Part shown: positions 1 to 9,276 of the stretch, one piece after another
Layout of the letters: every line of letters begins with the position of its first letter
Position numbering within the stretch: position 1 is the first letter of the stretch
Assembly (NCBI RefSeq): GCF_027667425.1
Contig: NZ_JAQEGR010000014.1
Span: 1 to 64,000, forward strand
Direction: 5' to 3'
Origin: Fusicatenibacter saccharivorans
GTDB taxonomy: Bacteria; Bacillota; Clostridia; Lachnospirales; Lachnospiraceae
Length of the DNA: 64,000 nucleotides
Notes under the pieces: generated by a model
The model's input: only the letters and a program-made list of their open reading frames with translations
Told to the model about the DNA's origin: nothing
The model's database searches: none
Program-made: the position numbers and the translations under genes

Positions 1-146
<146 letters not shown>

Positions 147-278
147 TGTTTGTTCCAAGTTCAAAATCAACATACTAGCTAATTTATCCCTTTTACTGTT
201 TTAAAGGATCTTTCGATCGTTTTGAATTACTTATTCAGAACTTTCGAGGATGTGTTTCACTGTTTAATTATCAAGGAT

Positions 279-342
279 CTCTGCCGTTCCGACTCGGATC
301 AGCTCNNNNNNNNNNCTCTGCCGTTCCGACTCGGATCAGCTC
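279..342. other. 10-N assembly gap between two identical 27-bp copies
   Basis: Positions 306-315 are N. The 27 bases before the gap (279-305) and the 27 bases after it (316-342), beginning CTCTGCCGTTCC, are identical. This is the pattern left when two contigs sharing an overlap at a repeated rRNA leader are scaffolded without merging. The true spacing between the 16S gene and its promoters is therefore uncertain. Confidence 0.85.
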
Positions 343-346
343 GTTT

Positions 347-375
347 ATTTTATCACAGAGCTTTTCATTTGTCAA
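347..375 (-). promoter_or_regulatory. rRNA promoter, proximal copy
   Basis: On the minus strand, TTGACA (375-370), a 17-base spacer and TAAAAT (352-347), preceded by an A-rich tract (AAAAAAGTTC) like an UP element. It faces the 16S gene. Confidence 0.85.
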
Positions 376-463
376 GAACTTTTTTAATTAATTTTTTTGA
401 AGCTCTTTCGAACTTCCTGAGAACGTTTTGTTCTCTGCCGTTCTCTCGATCAGCAACTCGTTT

Positions 464-492
464 ATTCTATCAAACTCATTTGCTTTTGTCAA
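464..492 (-). promoter_or_regulatory. rRNA promoter, middle copy
   Basis: On the minus strand, TTGACA (492-487), a 17-base spacer and TAGAAT (469-464), again with an A-tract (TTGAAAAAAGTTC) upstream. It is the equivalent element in the second 70-bp repeat unit. Confidence 0.85.
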
Positions 493-611
493 GAACTTTT
501 TTCAAGTTTTTTTGAAGTAGTTTTGCAACCCGCGGCAGCCACCCGGCTCCGAACTAGGTTTTTCTGTTTCAAAAGAACTCTTTTGCATCAGCTCTCGCTG
601 ACAGCTTAGTT

Positions 612-640
612 ATAATAACACCGCCAAAAGCAAAAGTCAA
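612..640 (-). promoter_or_regulatory. rRNA promoter, distal
   Basis: On the minus strand, TTGACT (640-635), a 17-base spacer and TATTAT (617-612). It lies outside the 70-bp repeats and just downstream of the end of the FtsX-family gene at 722, so it is the first rrn promoter met by transcription from the peptide cluster. Confidence 0.7.
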
Positions 641-721
641 CACCTTTTTTCGAATTTTCTTATTTTTAGAAAAATACGGTCAATTCTGCATATTCAGTAT
701 TTTATCTGACTATTTCTTTTT

Positions 722-1954
722 TTACTCCATCATCAAAATCTTTTTCGGCTGATATCGTACAATCTGGTATACCATAACCATAGAAGAAGCCAGCACAACC
801 CCCATTCCACAAAGATACAATATTATAATCTGCTGTGTCTTAATTGCAGCCTGCACACCGTTCGAAAGATCTACAGCTATTTTTATCACATTCGCCAAAG
901 GATAAGAAAAAATTACCCCCGCTGTAATTGCCAGCAATACCGGGCAAAAAGATTCCATCAACATCTGCAGCATAATCCGCATCTTTGTTTCTCCAACAGA
1001 AAGAAGAATGCCAATCTCAAACATGCGATCCCGCAAATTCATAAGAATCAAAAAACTTAATGTGATAGTTCCAAGGATTACGGAAACTATCACCATGAGA
1101 TTCGAAATCCCTGCCAGGCTCTTCAGGCTGTCGGCCACCGCTTTATAAGCTGAAACATTTACCGTATAGTCCATATCATATTCTTCTTTGATATATTCCG
1201 GCATTTTTTTCGCATCTTCAGCAAACGCTCTTCCTTCTTCCGGGTCCTTCAACTGCAATGTAATTTCTTTTACATTATCATTTTCATTCATCTCATAAAC
1301 TGGTGTATCCAGGGTATAGATAGCATTTGCTGGGTTATTATATACCACATTTCCACTGTAAGCTGCCTCGTTCGTACTGTAAATACCACTGATTTTAAAT
1401 GTATACCGCTCCTTTGTGTATGGTGAAAGAACAGCTATGGTATCTCCTATTCCCAGTCCATTCCGTTCCGCAATCCCATCACTGACTACCGCTTCTTCTG
1501 CATTCTGCGGTACATGTCCCGAAATCAGTGTAACTACAGAAGAAACAGAACTAAAATACTCGACAGGATCAGATGATCCCTCCACATAAATATTTTCTGT
1601 TCCATTTTCTTCCTGTCCGTCCATAATTTCAGCTGTAAAGTTATCCGCCAGAGCAGCTGTCACCGTATTACAGCTGCCAAACCGAATTCTTTCATCAGCG
1701 CAGAGTTCCAAATATTTTTGATGTGAAATCGAATTCACACCGCGCGGCTCTTCACTGTATATCTGACGCTCATTCGATACAAGCACGCTTCCTCCGATGC
1801 TCGTCCGAATCTCCCATATCCGTTCCCGACTTGCCGCGCGGATACATAAGCCAAACAGGATCAGGATGGATAAAATCAGGAAACTTAAAAACATCAGAAT
1901 TGTATTTTTTTTATGATAAGAAATACTGCGAAATGCTCTTTTGATCCAGTTCAT
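722..1954 (-). CDS. FtsX-family ABC transporter permease
   Basis: A 410-residue membrane protein of the MacB/FtsX permease type. It has an N-terminal transmembrane helix (about residues 17-38), a large extracytoplasmic MacB-PCD-like domain (about 40-280), then three C-terminal helices (about 285-310, 335-360 and 375-400) with the usual charged LRDRMFEIGILLSVG loop. It probably forms a transporter with the ATPase encoded immediately upstream (24-bp gap). These systems usually move peptides or lipoproteins, or act as mechanotransmitters, across the envelope. It is the last gene of the peptide cluster, followed by rRNA promoters. Export or self-immunity for the peptide is an inference from context. 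Confidence 0.85.
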   Translation of the reverse strand: MNWIKRAFRSISYHKKNTILMFLSFLILSILILFGLCIRAASRERIWEIRTSIGGSVLVSNERQIYSEEPRGVNSISHQKYLELCADERIRFGSCNTVTAALADNFTAEIMDGQEENGTENIYVEGSSDPVEYFSSVSSVVTLISGHVPQNAEEAVVSDGIAERNGLGIGDTIAVLSPYTKERYTFKISGIYSTNEAAYSGNVVYNNPANAIYTLDTPVYEMNENDNVKEITLQLKDPEEGRAFAEDAKKMPEYIKEEYDMDYTVNVSAYKAVADSLKSLAGISNLMVIVSVILGTITLSFLILMNLRDRMFEIGILLSVGETKMRIMLQMLMESFCPVLLAITAGVIFSYPLANVIKIAVDLSNGVQAAIKTQQIIILYLCGMGVVLASSMVMVYQIVRYQPKKILMME

Positions 1955-1978
1955 AAAAACTTTCCCTCCCCCTCATGT

Positions 1979-2644
1979 TTAATCCTGCAATTTTTTCTTT
2001 TCCAGCCGTACCACCACATCTGCCTCCGCGGCAAATGCTTCCGAATGTGTAACTGCTATTACACATTTCTTATCTTCATGAGCCAGCTCTTTGAAAATTT
2101 TCACAATGCCAGCCGCCGTATCAACGTCCAGATTTCCCGTCGGCTCATCCGCAAGAATCACCTCTGCATTTGTCGAAATCGCACGCGCAATCGCTACGCG
2201 CTGCTGTTCGCCTCCTGAAAGTTTATTGATATTGCGGTTCATCTGATCTTCTGTAATTCCCATTCGTGTCAGAAGTTCCCGCGCCCGTTCTTTTTTGTTT
2301 TTAATCGGATTTGACGTAATTTCCATTGCCGCCAGCACATTCTCCAGCGGGGTCAGATAAGGCAGCAGATTATACGCCTGAAACACAATTCCAATCTTGC
2401 TGTTTCGATATCTTGTATAGCCAATTTCCCGGATATCTTTTCCTTCAAAGCACACGCAGCCGCTCTTAGGTTCTTCCAGCGCACCCGCCAAAGTCAGCGT
2501 CGTTGTTTTCCCCGATCCAGAAGGACCAACAATCGTGTAAAGAGTACCCTTCTCAAATGAATAGCTGGCTTTATCCAAAATATCAATTCTCTTTCCGCCG
2601 CTCTCGTAAAAATAGCTTACCTCTTTTAATTCCAGTTCTGCCAT
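1979..2644 (-). CDS. ABC transporter ATP-binding protein, MacB/LolD type
   Basis: A 221-residue single nucleotide-binding domain. Visible motifs are Walker A GPSGSGKT (40-47), Q-loop Gln89, signature LSGGEQ (142-147), Walker B VILADEP (162-168) and an H-loop histidine in AVTHSE. Its length and the NLLPYLTPLENV stretch match the LolD/MacB/FtsE group, which partners FtsX-like permeases. Two such permeases (722-1954 and 5273-6778) lie in the same operon and no second ATPase of this class is present, so it may energise both, possibly as a heterodimeric permease. The start is preceded by AAAGGA. Confidence 0.92.
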   Translation of the reverse strand: MAELELKEVSYFYESGGKRIDILDKASYSFEKGTLYTIVGPSGSGKTTTLTLAGALEEPKSGCVCFEGKDIREIGYTRYRNSKIGIVFQAYNLLPYLTPLENVLAAMEITSNPIKNKKERARELLTRMGITEDQMNRNINKLSGGEQQRVAIARAISTNAEVILADEPTGNLDVDTAAGIVKIFKELAHEDKKCVIAVTHSEAFAAEADVVVRLEKKKLQD

Positions 2645-2675
2645 ATTGTTCCTTTCTACTATAATCTAGTCGCCT

Positions 2676-4352
2676 CTACATTTTTCCAGTTCTCACTTCC
2701 GTAAGAAACCCATCTTTTACCAAATATACTTTATCAAATTTTTCCAGTTTATCATAATGATGTGTAATAAAAATCACAGATTTTTCCGGCATTTCTTCTG
2801 TTATAATTTTATAAAGATATTCATTGGCTTCTACATCAAATCCACTGGACGCTTCATCAAAAAGCATAACCGGCGCATCTTTCAATAGTGCCCGTGCAAC
2901 CACAAGCTTTTGTCTTTCTCCTCCTGAAAGAAATGCTCCATCATCTCCTATTTGTGTTTTTTCTTTTTCTGGAAAACGTTGCAAGTATTTTTTCACGCCA
3001 CTTTTCCTTAGTACCTCATTCAGTTTTTGTCTGTCTGCTTTCCCCTCCAAATCTATATTCTGCACAATGTCCCCCAAAAACAACGCTGATTTCTGACTCA
3101 CAACAGAAAAAAGGCTTCGGTATTCTGATAATTTTAGCACTTTTATATTTTCACCATTACATAAAATTTCTCCTTCTTCCGGTTCATAAAATCGTAATAG
3201 TAATTCCAAAATTGTTGATTTTCCACTTCCATTTTTTCCAATAATAGCCACTTTTTCTCCCGGCTCAAGTTTAAAAGATACTTTCTTTAACACTTCCCTA
3301 TCCTTTGTATACTGAAATCTCACATTTTTAAATTCTAATATTGGCGAAATCTCTTTTTCCACTCTTTTACTTCCACTTCGTTCCTCTTCCATATTCAAAA
3401 ATGTATAAAGTCGTTCAGCGGACGGTTTGACACTTGCAAAATGCATACGCAGATCAATTAAACTATTTACCGGTCTTGTAACATAACTAGAATAAGAAAC
3501 AAAAGCAAAAACTGAACCTATGGAAATTTTTCCCACGAACACCAAATATCCACCAACTAAATAAATAAGAATTGTTACACCCCACTCTAAAACAGCATCC
3601 CCAAAAATATTCCATGTCTCAATCATGGTTCCTTTCATTTCAACCGCTAACGATTTACAAATCTGTTTTAAAAATTCGCATTTTCTTAATTCATATAGAT
3701 TCCACAATTTAATTTCTTCCACAGTATTAATTGTATCGCCAAGCCATCCTCCAAATTGTTGCTCAACTTGAATATACATTTTCATGTTTTTCTCACGCTT
3801 TTTAGCAAGACATTTTACTAACACGTATTTCACTGGAATTACTATCACTACAATGCATAACAGTTCAGGACTCAACAGCATAAGTCCAGCAAGTCCACTA
3901 ATTACACGAAAAACATACGAAAAGCTCATCACTACATATCTATCTGTCATAGACGCAACCTGAGATACATCGCATTGTAACATTTGCACTATTTCCATAC
4001 TATTTTTCATTTGAAAATAATGTTTTTTTAAATGCAATAATTTTCGAAATACATTGCAATACAAGTTCTTATAGAATGAATTATGTATTTCTGCAAAAGT
4101 TTTTGCCTGCACAACTTCAATCATTAAATATACCAGCACACAAACAAATAAACCGGCTACTCCATTAACAATTTGGGGCATATTTTTTTCGAGTATTCCG
4201 ATGTCTGTGATCTGTTTTATCAATAATGGTTGCAGAAATACAGTTACTGTAGAAACAATAGTGCTTATACTCAAAATACCTATTTCTTTTTTATATTTGA
4301 GTAACTCTTTTAAAAAATATAAACATTTATTATTCTCTATTATTTTCTTCAT
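2676..4352 (-). CDS. ABC exporter, fused permease and ATPase
   Basis: A 558-residue half-transporter: an N-terminal six-helix exporter-type membrane domain (about 20-300) and a C-terminal nucleotide-binding domain with Walker A IGKNGSGKST, signature LSGGERQK and Walker B VMLFDEASSGFD. There is no N-terminal C39 peptidase domain, so it is not a self-cleaving peptidase-containing exporter. That fits a cluster carrying a separate subtilase-like protease. It is AT-rich, like the maturase genes, and probably exports the mature or leader-trimmed peptide as a homodimer. The cargo is inferred from context only. Confidence 0.88.
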   Translation of the reverse strand: MKKIIENNKCLYFLKELLKYKKEIGILSISTIVSTVTVFLQPLLIKQITDIGILEKNMPQIVNGVAGLFVCVLVYLMIEVVQAKTFAEIHNSFYKNLYCNVFRKLLHLKKHYFQMKNSMEIVQMLQCDVSQVASMTDRYVVMSFSYVFRVISGLAGLMLLSPELLCIVVIVIPVKYVLVKCLAKKREKNMKMYIQVEQQFGGWLGDTINTVEEIKLWNLYELRKCEFLKQICKSLAVEMKGTMIETWNIFGDAVLEWGVTILIYLVGGYLVFVGKISIGSVFAFVSYSSYVTRPVNSLIDLRMHFASVKPSAERLYTFLNMEEERSGSKRVEKEISPILEFKNVRFQYTKDREVLKKVSFKLEPGEKVAIIGKNGSGKSTILELLLRFYEPEEGEILCNGENIKVLKLSEYRSLFSVVSQKSALFLGDIVQNIDLEGKADRQKLNEVLRKSGVKKYLQRFPEKEKTQIGDDGAFLSGGERQKLVVARALLKDAPVMLFDEASSGFDVEANEYLYKIITEEMPEKSVIFITHHYDKLEKFDKVYLVKDGFLTEVRTGKM

Positions 4353-4372
4353 TGTTCACAAATATAATATTT

Positions 4373-5266
4373 TTAATCCTTTAAGCAAACACTGATTCCT
4401 ATTAGTCCAACCATACACACCCCAAGAAATATGTCCATCCAGACTATTTTCCCACTTTGCTTTTCTCCACTCGAAGGAGCCTTAAAAAATACTTTTTCAA
4501 AGCCTGTATCATTTTTATCAAAATATTTTTGTCCTATAACCTCTTCTTTCGTTTCATTCTCCTTCTTCTCAAGCCAATACTGGATCGAAATTTCCTGCAT
4601 TTCTTCACCACCATATTCGGCTCTTTGATTATCTTTTGCAAGTTCTTCCGCTATTTTTCCGCCAAAAATCTTCATCGCACTATCTTGACTTTCTTCATAG
4701 GGTTTTCCAGCTCCCAAAAATAAAAATTGTCCTACTTTCTCCACGCTATCTGGAATCCGTATTTTTGACAAAGAAGAGCAATACATAAAGGCATTATCAC
4801 CAATGCTCTCTAAACCATCATAAAAATAAATCTGTGTGATTCTAGTTCCCTGAAATGCGCTTTTTCCTACCTTTTTTAGTGTTTTTGGCATTACAATGCT
4901 GATAAACCCAGCAGTTGTATCACTGTACTGACCATCTTCCGCAAAGGCAGATTCCCCGATTTCAACAATGCCTTCGGATATCTGCACTGCCCGAAGATCC
5001 GTTTTTCTCAAAAAGCAGGAATCTCCGATTCTCGTCACTTCTTTCCCACCTACTTCTTTCGGTGTGACAATCACGCTTTCCGTCCCGATATAGTTTCGTA
5101 AAGTTACAGTTTCATCTTCTTCCACGCTATACTGGTAATCTCCCTCTTGGAGCCAGTCTGCCTGTAGCGAAACCTGTGTCGTTCCAGATTCCACTGCAAA
5201 AACGTCTTCCCGCCATACCAGCACCAGAACCATCGCTACGATCATTATCATTCTTTTTTTCTTCAT
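4373..5266 (-). CDS. Leucine-rich-repeat (BspA-like) envelope protein
   Basis: About 297 residues. It has an N-terminal signal-like hydrophobic segment (MIMIVAMVLVLVW), then BspA/LRR_5-type repeats recognisable by VTRIGDSCF, IVEIGESAF, LKKVGKSAF and LESIGDNAF, then a charged stretch (about 210-270) and a C-terminal membrane helix (IFLGVCMVGLIGISVCL). The topology is of an anchored extracellular protein. It starts directly after the upstream FtsX-like gene (the ATG at 5266 is preferred because AGG lies 5 bases upstream), so it is translationally linked to that permease. Such LRR proteins usually bind proteins or surfaces. A sensor, immunity or docking role in a peptide cluster is speculation. 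Confidence 0.8.
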   Translation of the reverse strand: MKKKRMIMIVAMVLVLVWREDVFAVESGTTQVSLQADWLQEGDYQYSVEEDETVTLRNYIGTESVIVTPKEVGGKEVTRIGDSCFLRKTDLRAVQISEGIVEIGESAFAEDGQYSDTTAGFISIVMPKTLKKVGKSAFQGTRITQIYFYDGLESIGDNAFMYCSSLSKIRIPDSVEKVGQFLFLGAGKPYEESQDSAMKIFGGKIAEELAKDNQRAEYGGEEMQEISIQYWLEKKENETKEEVIGQKYFDKNDTGFEKVFFKAPSSGEKQSGKIVWMDIFLGVCMVGLIGISVCLKD

Positions 5267-5272
5267 GAACAC

Positions 5273-6778
5273 CTACTTTCTGTCCAGCAATATAGATGCC
5301 GGGCTTTCTCTAGTTATTTTGCCGACTTGCAGAATTAATATCAAAAGGAAAAGATCTAAAATACCAAGAATCATCCCCGTCATGATTTTCCAGTTCCACT
5401 CAATGGACAAATCCGTATCAACAGTTACTCCCGTTGATTCATACGCAGCTATTTCGCTTGTCGGGAGCGCGTTTTTAATATTTCCCGACAGATCTTCATT
5501 TTCCTGCTCCACTTTCTCAGCCTGATTCGAAATCATCCGATCTGCGAAATACTCTGCTGTTGGTGTCGCACACAGCGCCGCAAAAACCAGGGCAATCAAA
5601 ACCGGAACCAAATTCTCCAAAACGAACTGTCCTAAAATCCTTTTTCTGTGTTCCCCCATCGAAAGTAAAATTCCAATCTCACGTTTTCGCCCTTTGACTG
5701 ACAGGCTGGTCAGAATGCCGAACAGTAAAATTCCGGCAGTCACAAATCCTACGATCATATATCCTATCAGACGATTCAATTTTTCAACAGGTTTCGCAAC
5801 CATCTCATACCATTCCTTGTTTCGAATCAACTGATAGGACCATTCTCCAGATTCCAAATCCTGCTGTGATATTACCATTGGCTTTACGCTGGAACGTATT
5901 CCATTTTCATCGGTCTGTACAACATCATCCACACTTCCTATTTTTATTTTGTTTTTTGTTTCTTCTATGAATGGTTCAACTGATTTTGTATCTTTCAAAT
6001 AGACCGTAACTGTATTAAATCCCACATTTTGAATTTTTAATGCTTTCATAGAATACTCGCAGAAAATATCCAGTGGAATAAAAATTAAATTATTGTGCCA
6101 GTCATTCACAACGGAATCGGACTGATAAACCTCTGGAGTTCTGTAAATGCCTCGAATTTTGAAACTAATTTCTTCCGGGGCACTTACTTTATAGTATTCG
6201 ATCGTTCCCTGCTCCATTTTATATTTAACAGTATCGCCCACATGGAGATGATTTTTTTCGGCGTATTTTTCTCCTACCACAGCTTCGTATTTGCCCCGTT
6301 CTCCGTAGCTCAGTCCGCTTCCTTCCACAATCCTGTAACCCTTTGCCAGAAAATAGGTATCGTATGCGCAGTCCAGTGTTCCAACAGCCGTCATCGTATA
6401 CATGCCTGAATCTTTCAGATAACCTTTTAGGCGCTGTTGTGTCTCCTCGCTGATATATGTTTCCGTATCCACCGGATCAAGCCAATATGTTCCCGCTTCC
6501 ATGGTGTACCCCTGAACATAATTGCTGTCAATGAACTTTTCTACGATTGCGGACGGGATCGCATATACAGTACATGATTTTCCAGCTTCTCCCTCGGCCG
6601 GCCCGCGCAGAGTAATAGAGTTGGCCAATGTTTCCTGTGCTCTTTTCACTTTATTTCCACTTGCAATTCCAATCATCAGCATAGAAAATATCGCCAGGAA
6701 AAGTACTAAAAACAGTATGATATACATCAATGTTTTCGCAGGAGTACTTCTTAATTTTCTGCTTGCTCTTTTCAACAT
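5273..6778 (-). CDS. FtsX-family ABC transporter permease (larger)
   Basis: About 501 residues. It has an N-terminal helix (about 15-40), a long extracytoplasmic domain of roughly 300 residues, then three C-terminal helices including GYMIVGFVTAGILLFGILTS and GMILGILDLFLLILIL. The loop VKGRKREIGILLSMGEH is the FtsX signature region. The start at 6778 is chosen because GGGGGAAG precedes it by 7 bases; an in-frame upstream extension to 6805 lacks a ribosome site. It is distinct from the 410-residue permease at 722-1954, so the cluster encodes two non-identical FtsX subunits. It sits directly upstream of the LRR protein gene. Confidence 0.85.
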   Translation of the reverse strand: MLKRASRKLRSTPAKTLMYIILFLVLFLAIFSMLMIGIASGNKVKRAQETLANSITLRGPAEGEAGKSCTVYAIPSAIVEKFIDSNYVQGYTMEAGTYWLDPVDTETYISEETQQRLKGYLKDSGMYTMTAVGTLDCAYDTYFLAKGYRIVEGSGLSYGERGKYEAVVGEKYAEKNHLHVGDTVKYKMEQGTIEYYKVSAPEEISFKIRGIYRTPEVYQSDSVVNDWHNNLIFIPLDIFCEYSMKALKIQNVGFNTVTVYLKDTKSVEPFIEETKNKIKIGSVDDVVQTDENGIRSSVKPMVISQQDLESGEWSYQLIRNKEWYEMVAKPVEKLNRLIGYMIVGFVTAGILLFGILTSLSVKGRKREIGILLSMGEHRKRILGQFVLENLVPVLIALVFAALCATPTAEYFADRMISNQAEKVEQENEDLSGNIKNALPTSEIAAYESTGVTVDTDLSIEWNWKIMTGMILGILDLFLLILILQVGKITRESPASILLDRK

Positions 6779-6823
6779 ATTCTTTCTTCCCCCTATATAT
6801 TTCAAAATGCGACAAGCTTATGT

Positions 6824-7873
6824 TTAATTTTCAAGTGTCCAAATAATCCTATCGCTCAATTTTTCTATTTGAGAATCACTTTTAATATCAACAACTGATA
6901 TTTTTTTCAAATGCTCAAAATCCCTTTCCTTGTCAATTAATTTTAAAAAACACATCTTTTTTTGTTCAAAACTCGCATCCATATCAATTGCAAATTCTGA
7001 TATTCCAATATCATTAATTGTAATATCATATCTTTTTTGAACCTCATCTTTAACATGACTAATAAACGCTTCTTCATAGCGCATATATGGTAGCATCAAA
7101 ACACTATAATCTGGTTCTATTGCACACATAAACAATTGTGTAGTAATGCCAAAATCATTAGAATATTGTGGATTAAACGAGAGACATGCTCCTGGTATCC
7201 CAACAATTACAATATCATAATCTTGTTCTAACCGCTTTACAGCCGCATTTATATTTATAATTATCTCTTCATTCCTATTTTTCCCATTTAAATATTTCTT
7301 TTCAAAGCAAAATGTATCTTTCCCAATTAATCCATTTAATCCAGAAACAATTGCTGCAACTTTATATCCTTTTTGTTTCAAACATTTTTGCAGTTCTAAT
7401 TCCATTTTCAATTTTCCACTATTTTGTGTCAAACCCAAAACGCAAATAACCGGAATATTTATCTTTCTTACTCTTAAATCGTCACACTTTTTTTGAATTT
7501 TTAATTTTTTAGCAACAACGACATTTTCATAATGCTGATCTATCTCTAAACTGTTCCTGATATTATTAATAGAAACTATCGTTATGGATTTCTGCTTTGC
7601 TGTTTTCACCACGCTCTTTATATATTCAGGCGATGCATCGTGCCAACTTTCAAGAAGAATTAACACTTCACATTCTTTTATAATATTACCTATTCCCTCC
7701 TCTATTATTATCTCACTACCATCACAACGTTGAATTTTTTTCCCGCAAAGTCCCCATGCTTTTATTGAAGCAATATGCATAATTTCACCATATCTACATT
7801 CATGTATGTTCTCAAATAGTGTTATACTTTCTTGATCTACCGGAAATATACCTACTCTTTTTAACATTTTCAT
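6824..7873 (-). CDS. Peptide maturation system protein, TIGR04066-like
   Basis: A 349-residue soluble protein. Around residues 143-175 it resembles a nucleotide-binding loop (VLGLTQNSGKLKMEL, then KGYKVAAIVSG), like the CobQ/MinD/DUF1611 group, but Walker A is degenerate: Leu follows the Lys instead of Ser or Thr. Placed after a CcpM-like radical SAM gene with a 4-bp ATGA overlap, it matches what I recall of the TIGR04066 peptide-maturation family, which co-occurs with CLI_3235-type precursors. Its biochemical role is unknown. Strongly AT-rich. The family call is from memory of gene order and length, not a search. Confidence 0.6.
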   Translation of the reverse strand: MKMLKRVGIFPVDQESITLFENIHECRYGEIMHIASIKAWGLCGKKIQRCDGSEIIIEEGIGNIIKECEVLILLESWHDASPEYIKSVVKTAKQKSITIVSINNIRNSLEIDQHYENVVVAKKLKIQKKCDDLRVRKINIPVICVLGLTQNSGKLKMELELQKCLKQKGYKVAAIVSGLNGLIGKDTFCFEKKYLNGKNRNEEIIININAAVKRLEQDYDIVIVGIPGACLSFNPQYSNDFGITTQLFMCAIEPDYSVLMLPYMRYEEAFISHVKDEVQKRYDITINDIGISEFAIDMDASFEQKKMCFLKLIDKERDFEHLKKISVVDIKSDSQIEKLSDRIIWTLEN

Positions 7874-9276
7874 TCATACTCCTCAAATTTATAACCAAGT
7901 TCTTTTAAAGTACAGTAATTTTTCATTGCCTCTTCAAATCCCCCTCTAACCTTCCAGCAATGTTTTTCTATTTCTTTATTTGAAATATTTTTAGTGTCAT
8001 CTGCACATGCTATACAAATTGTGCAATGTTGATATGCCCAACAATCCTTACACCGGTCTTGCGAATATCGTTCTATATTTAGCAAATTTAACACTTTGTT
8101 TTTATCTATTCCTTTTTTTATATCACCTATTTTGGAAACTTCTGATATTTCACTCACTCGCTCACACGGATATATATTTCCTTCTGCTGTTACAAAAATT
8201 TTTTTCGCGCCTGGAATACAGGGACCACTATGATGATTTACCTTTGAAATCTCTTCTTGCATTTTTTCCTCATGTTGTTTAATTTCTCTCATTTCATTAT
8301 CAAATTCTTCTTTTACTGCTCTAGCCACAAATTTTTCATTAATTCGTTTTAATTTTGAAAGAAAACATTTAAAATATTCATATTCCTGTTCTTCAACAAA
8401 TTCTCCGCTAAATTCACATTGTTTATCCGTATAATTATCATTCAAAACAGATATTCTACTCAAATTTTTCGAAATCAGCCTATCTTTATCCAAAAACTCA
8501 TATATTGTTCTTAACTCATTTTGGGGATCTAACACTGTGTTGAAAGACACATTTTTTTTATAATATTTTCTGTCCATACTATATATCATTTTCATGCTAT
8601 CTCTCAATTTTTCAAATGATCCTCTATTACTTCCTGCAAATATTCTATTTTTATCGTGCACTTCTTTAGGCCCATCCAAACTAAACATAATTTGTATATT
8701 ATTTTTAATAAAATACTGAACAATTTCTGGTGTAAACAACGTTCCATTAGTGGTCAAATTAAAATGTACCGTTCTTTGGCAATATTCTCTCTTCACATAC
8801 TCAACTACTTCTTTTATCAATCTGAACATTAATAATGGCTCTCCGCCATAAAATGATATATATATGTCTTCGCTAGACATCGAATGCCCATACAAATAAT
8901 CTACTGCTTCTTTTGCAGTTTCCCAGCTCATTTCTTTTTGACTATGATTTCTATTTTTGTAATCACCAGAATAAACACAATAACTGCAACGCAAATTACA
9001 TTTTTGTGTCACTTGCAAAACTAACTGATTCATTCTATTTTCTAAATAAGATTCTAAAAAGTCCGTAGCAAAATGTTTTACCTCTTCTACCCGCGTTCTT
9101 TTCAAATATCCTTCATTTATTAGCTTTTCTATTTCTCTTTCCGCTTTTTCATCCCAAATATTGTTTTCCAAAAAATTATATGTTTCGAAAGACACCTGAA
9201 TAATTTTATCAGTATTCACATCATATACATAATATTCTTTTGCAGTTTTGAAACAATGAATAAATGGTTTATGCAT
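7870..9276 (-). CDS. ccpM: Radical SAM/SPASM peptide maturase, CcpM-like
   Basis: A 468-residue cytosolic enzyme. The radical SAM cluster motif is CNLRCSYC (Cys93, Cys97, Cys100), with YGGEP as the SAM-binding glycine motif and LTTNGT and SLDGP further on. The C-terminal SPASM region has GPCIPG, YPCERVSE, then CKDCWAYQHCTICIAC and HCW, giving many Cys ligands for auxiliary iron-sulfur clusters. The N-terminal 80 residues resemble a peptide-recognition (RRE-like) region. It would install thioether or carbon-linked crosslinks on the Cys-rich precursor encoded at 9755-9928. It overlaps the upstream acyl-carrier-like gene by 8 bp and the downstream gene by 4 bp. The radical SAM/SPASM assignment is firm; the CcpM subfamily is inferred from neighbours. 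Confidence 0.85.
   Translation of the reverse strand: MHKPFIHCFKTAKEYYVYDVNTDKIIQVSFETYNFLENNIWDEKAEREIEKLINEGYLKRTRVEEVKHFATDFLESYLENRMNQLVLQVTQKCNLRCSYCVYSGDYKNRNHSQKEMSWETAKEAVDYLYGHSMSSEDIYISFYGGEPLLMFRLIKEVVEYVKREYCQRTVHFNLTTNGTLFTPEIVQYFIKNNIQIMFSLDGPKEVHDKNRIFAGSNRGSFEKLRDSMKMIYSMDRKYYKKNVSFNTVLDPQNELRTIYEFLDKDRLISKNLSRISVLNDNYTDKQCEFSGEFVEEQEYEYFKCFLSKLKRINEKFVARAVKEEFDNEMREIKQHEEKMQEEISKVNHHSGPCIPGAKKIFVTAEGNIYPCERVSEISEVSKIGDIKKGIDKNKVLNLLNIERYSQDRCKDCWAYQHCTICIACADDTKNISNKEIEKHCWKVRGGFEEAMKNYCTLKELGYKFEEYE

Larger units (their letters stand above)
316..502 (-). repeat. Two diverged 70-bp promoter repeats in the rRNA leader
   Basis: Units 316-385 and 433-502 are direct repeats. Both begin CTCTGCCGTTC on the plus strand, share CTCGTTTATT and end TTGTCAAGAACTTTTTT. 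Each carries a complete minus-strand promoter at the same place in the unit, so the repeat is a duplicated rRNA promoter module. Confidence 0.75.

Noticed and set aside
222..515. Open frame spanning the N gap
   Set aside because: It lies over rRNA promoters and crosses the assembly gap; no ribosome site; leader sequence of the rrn operon.
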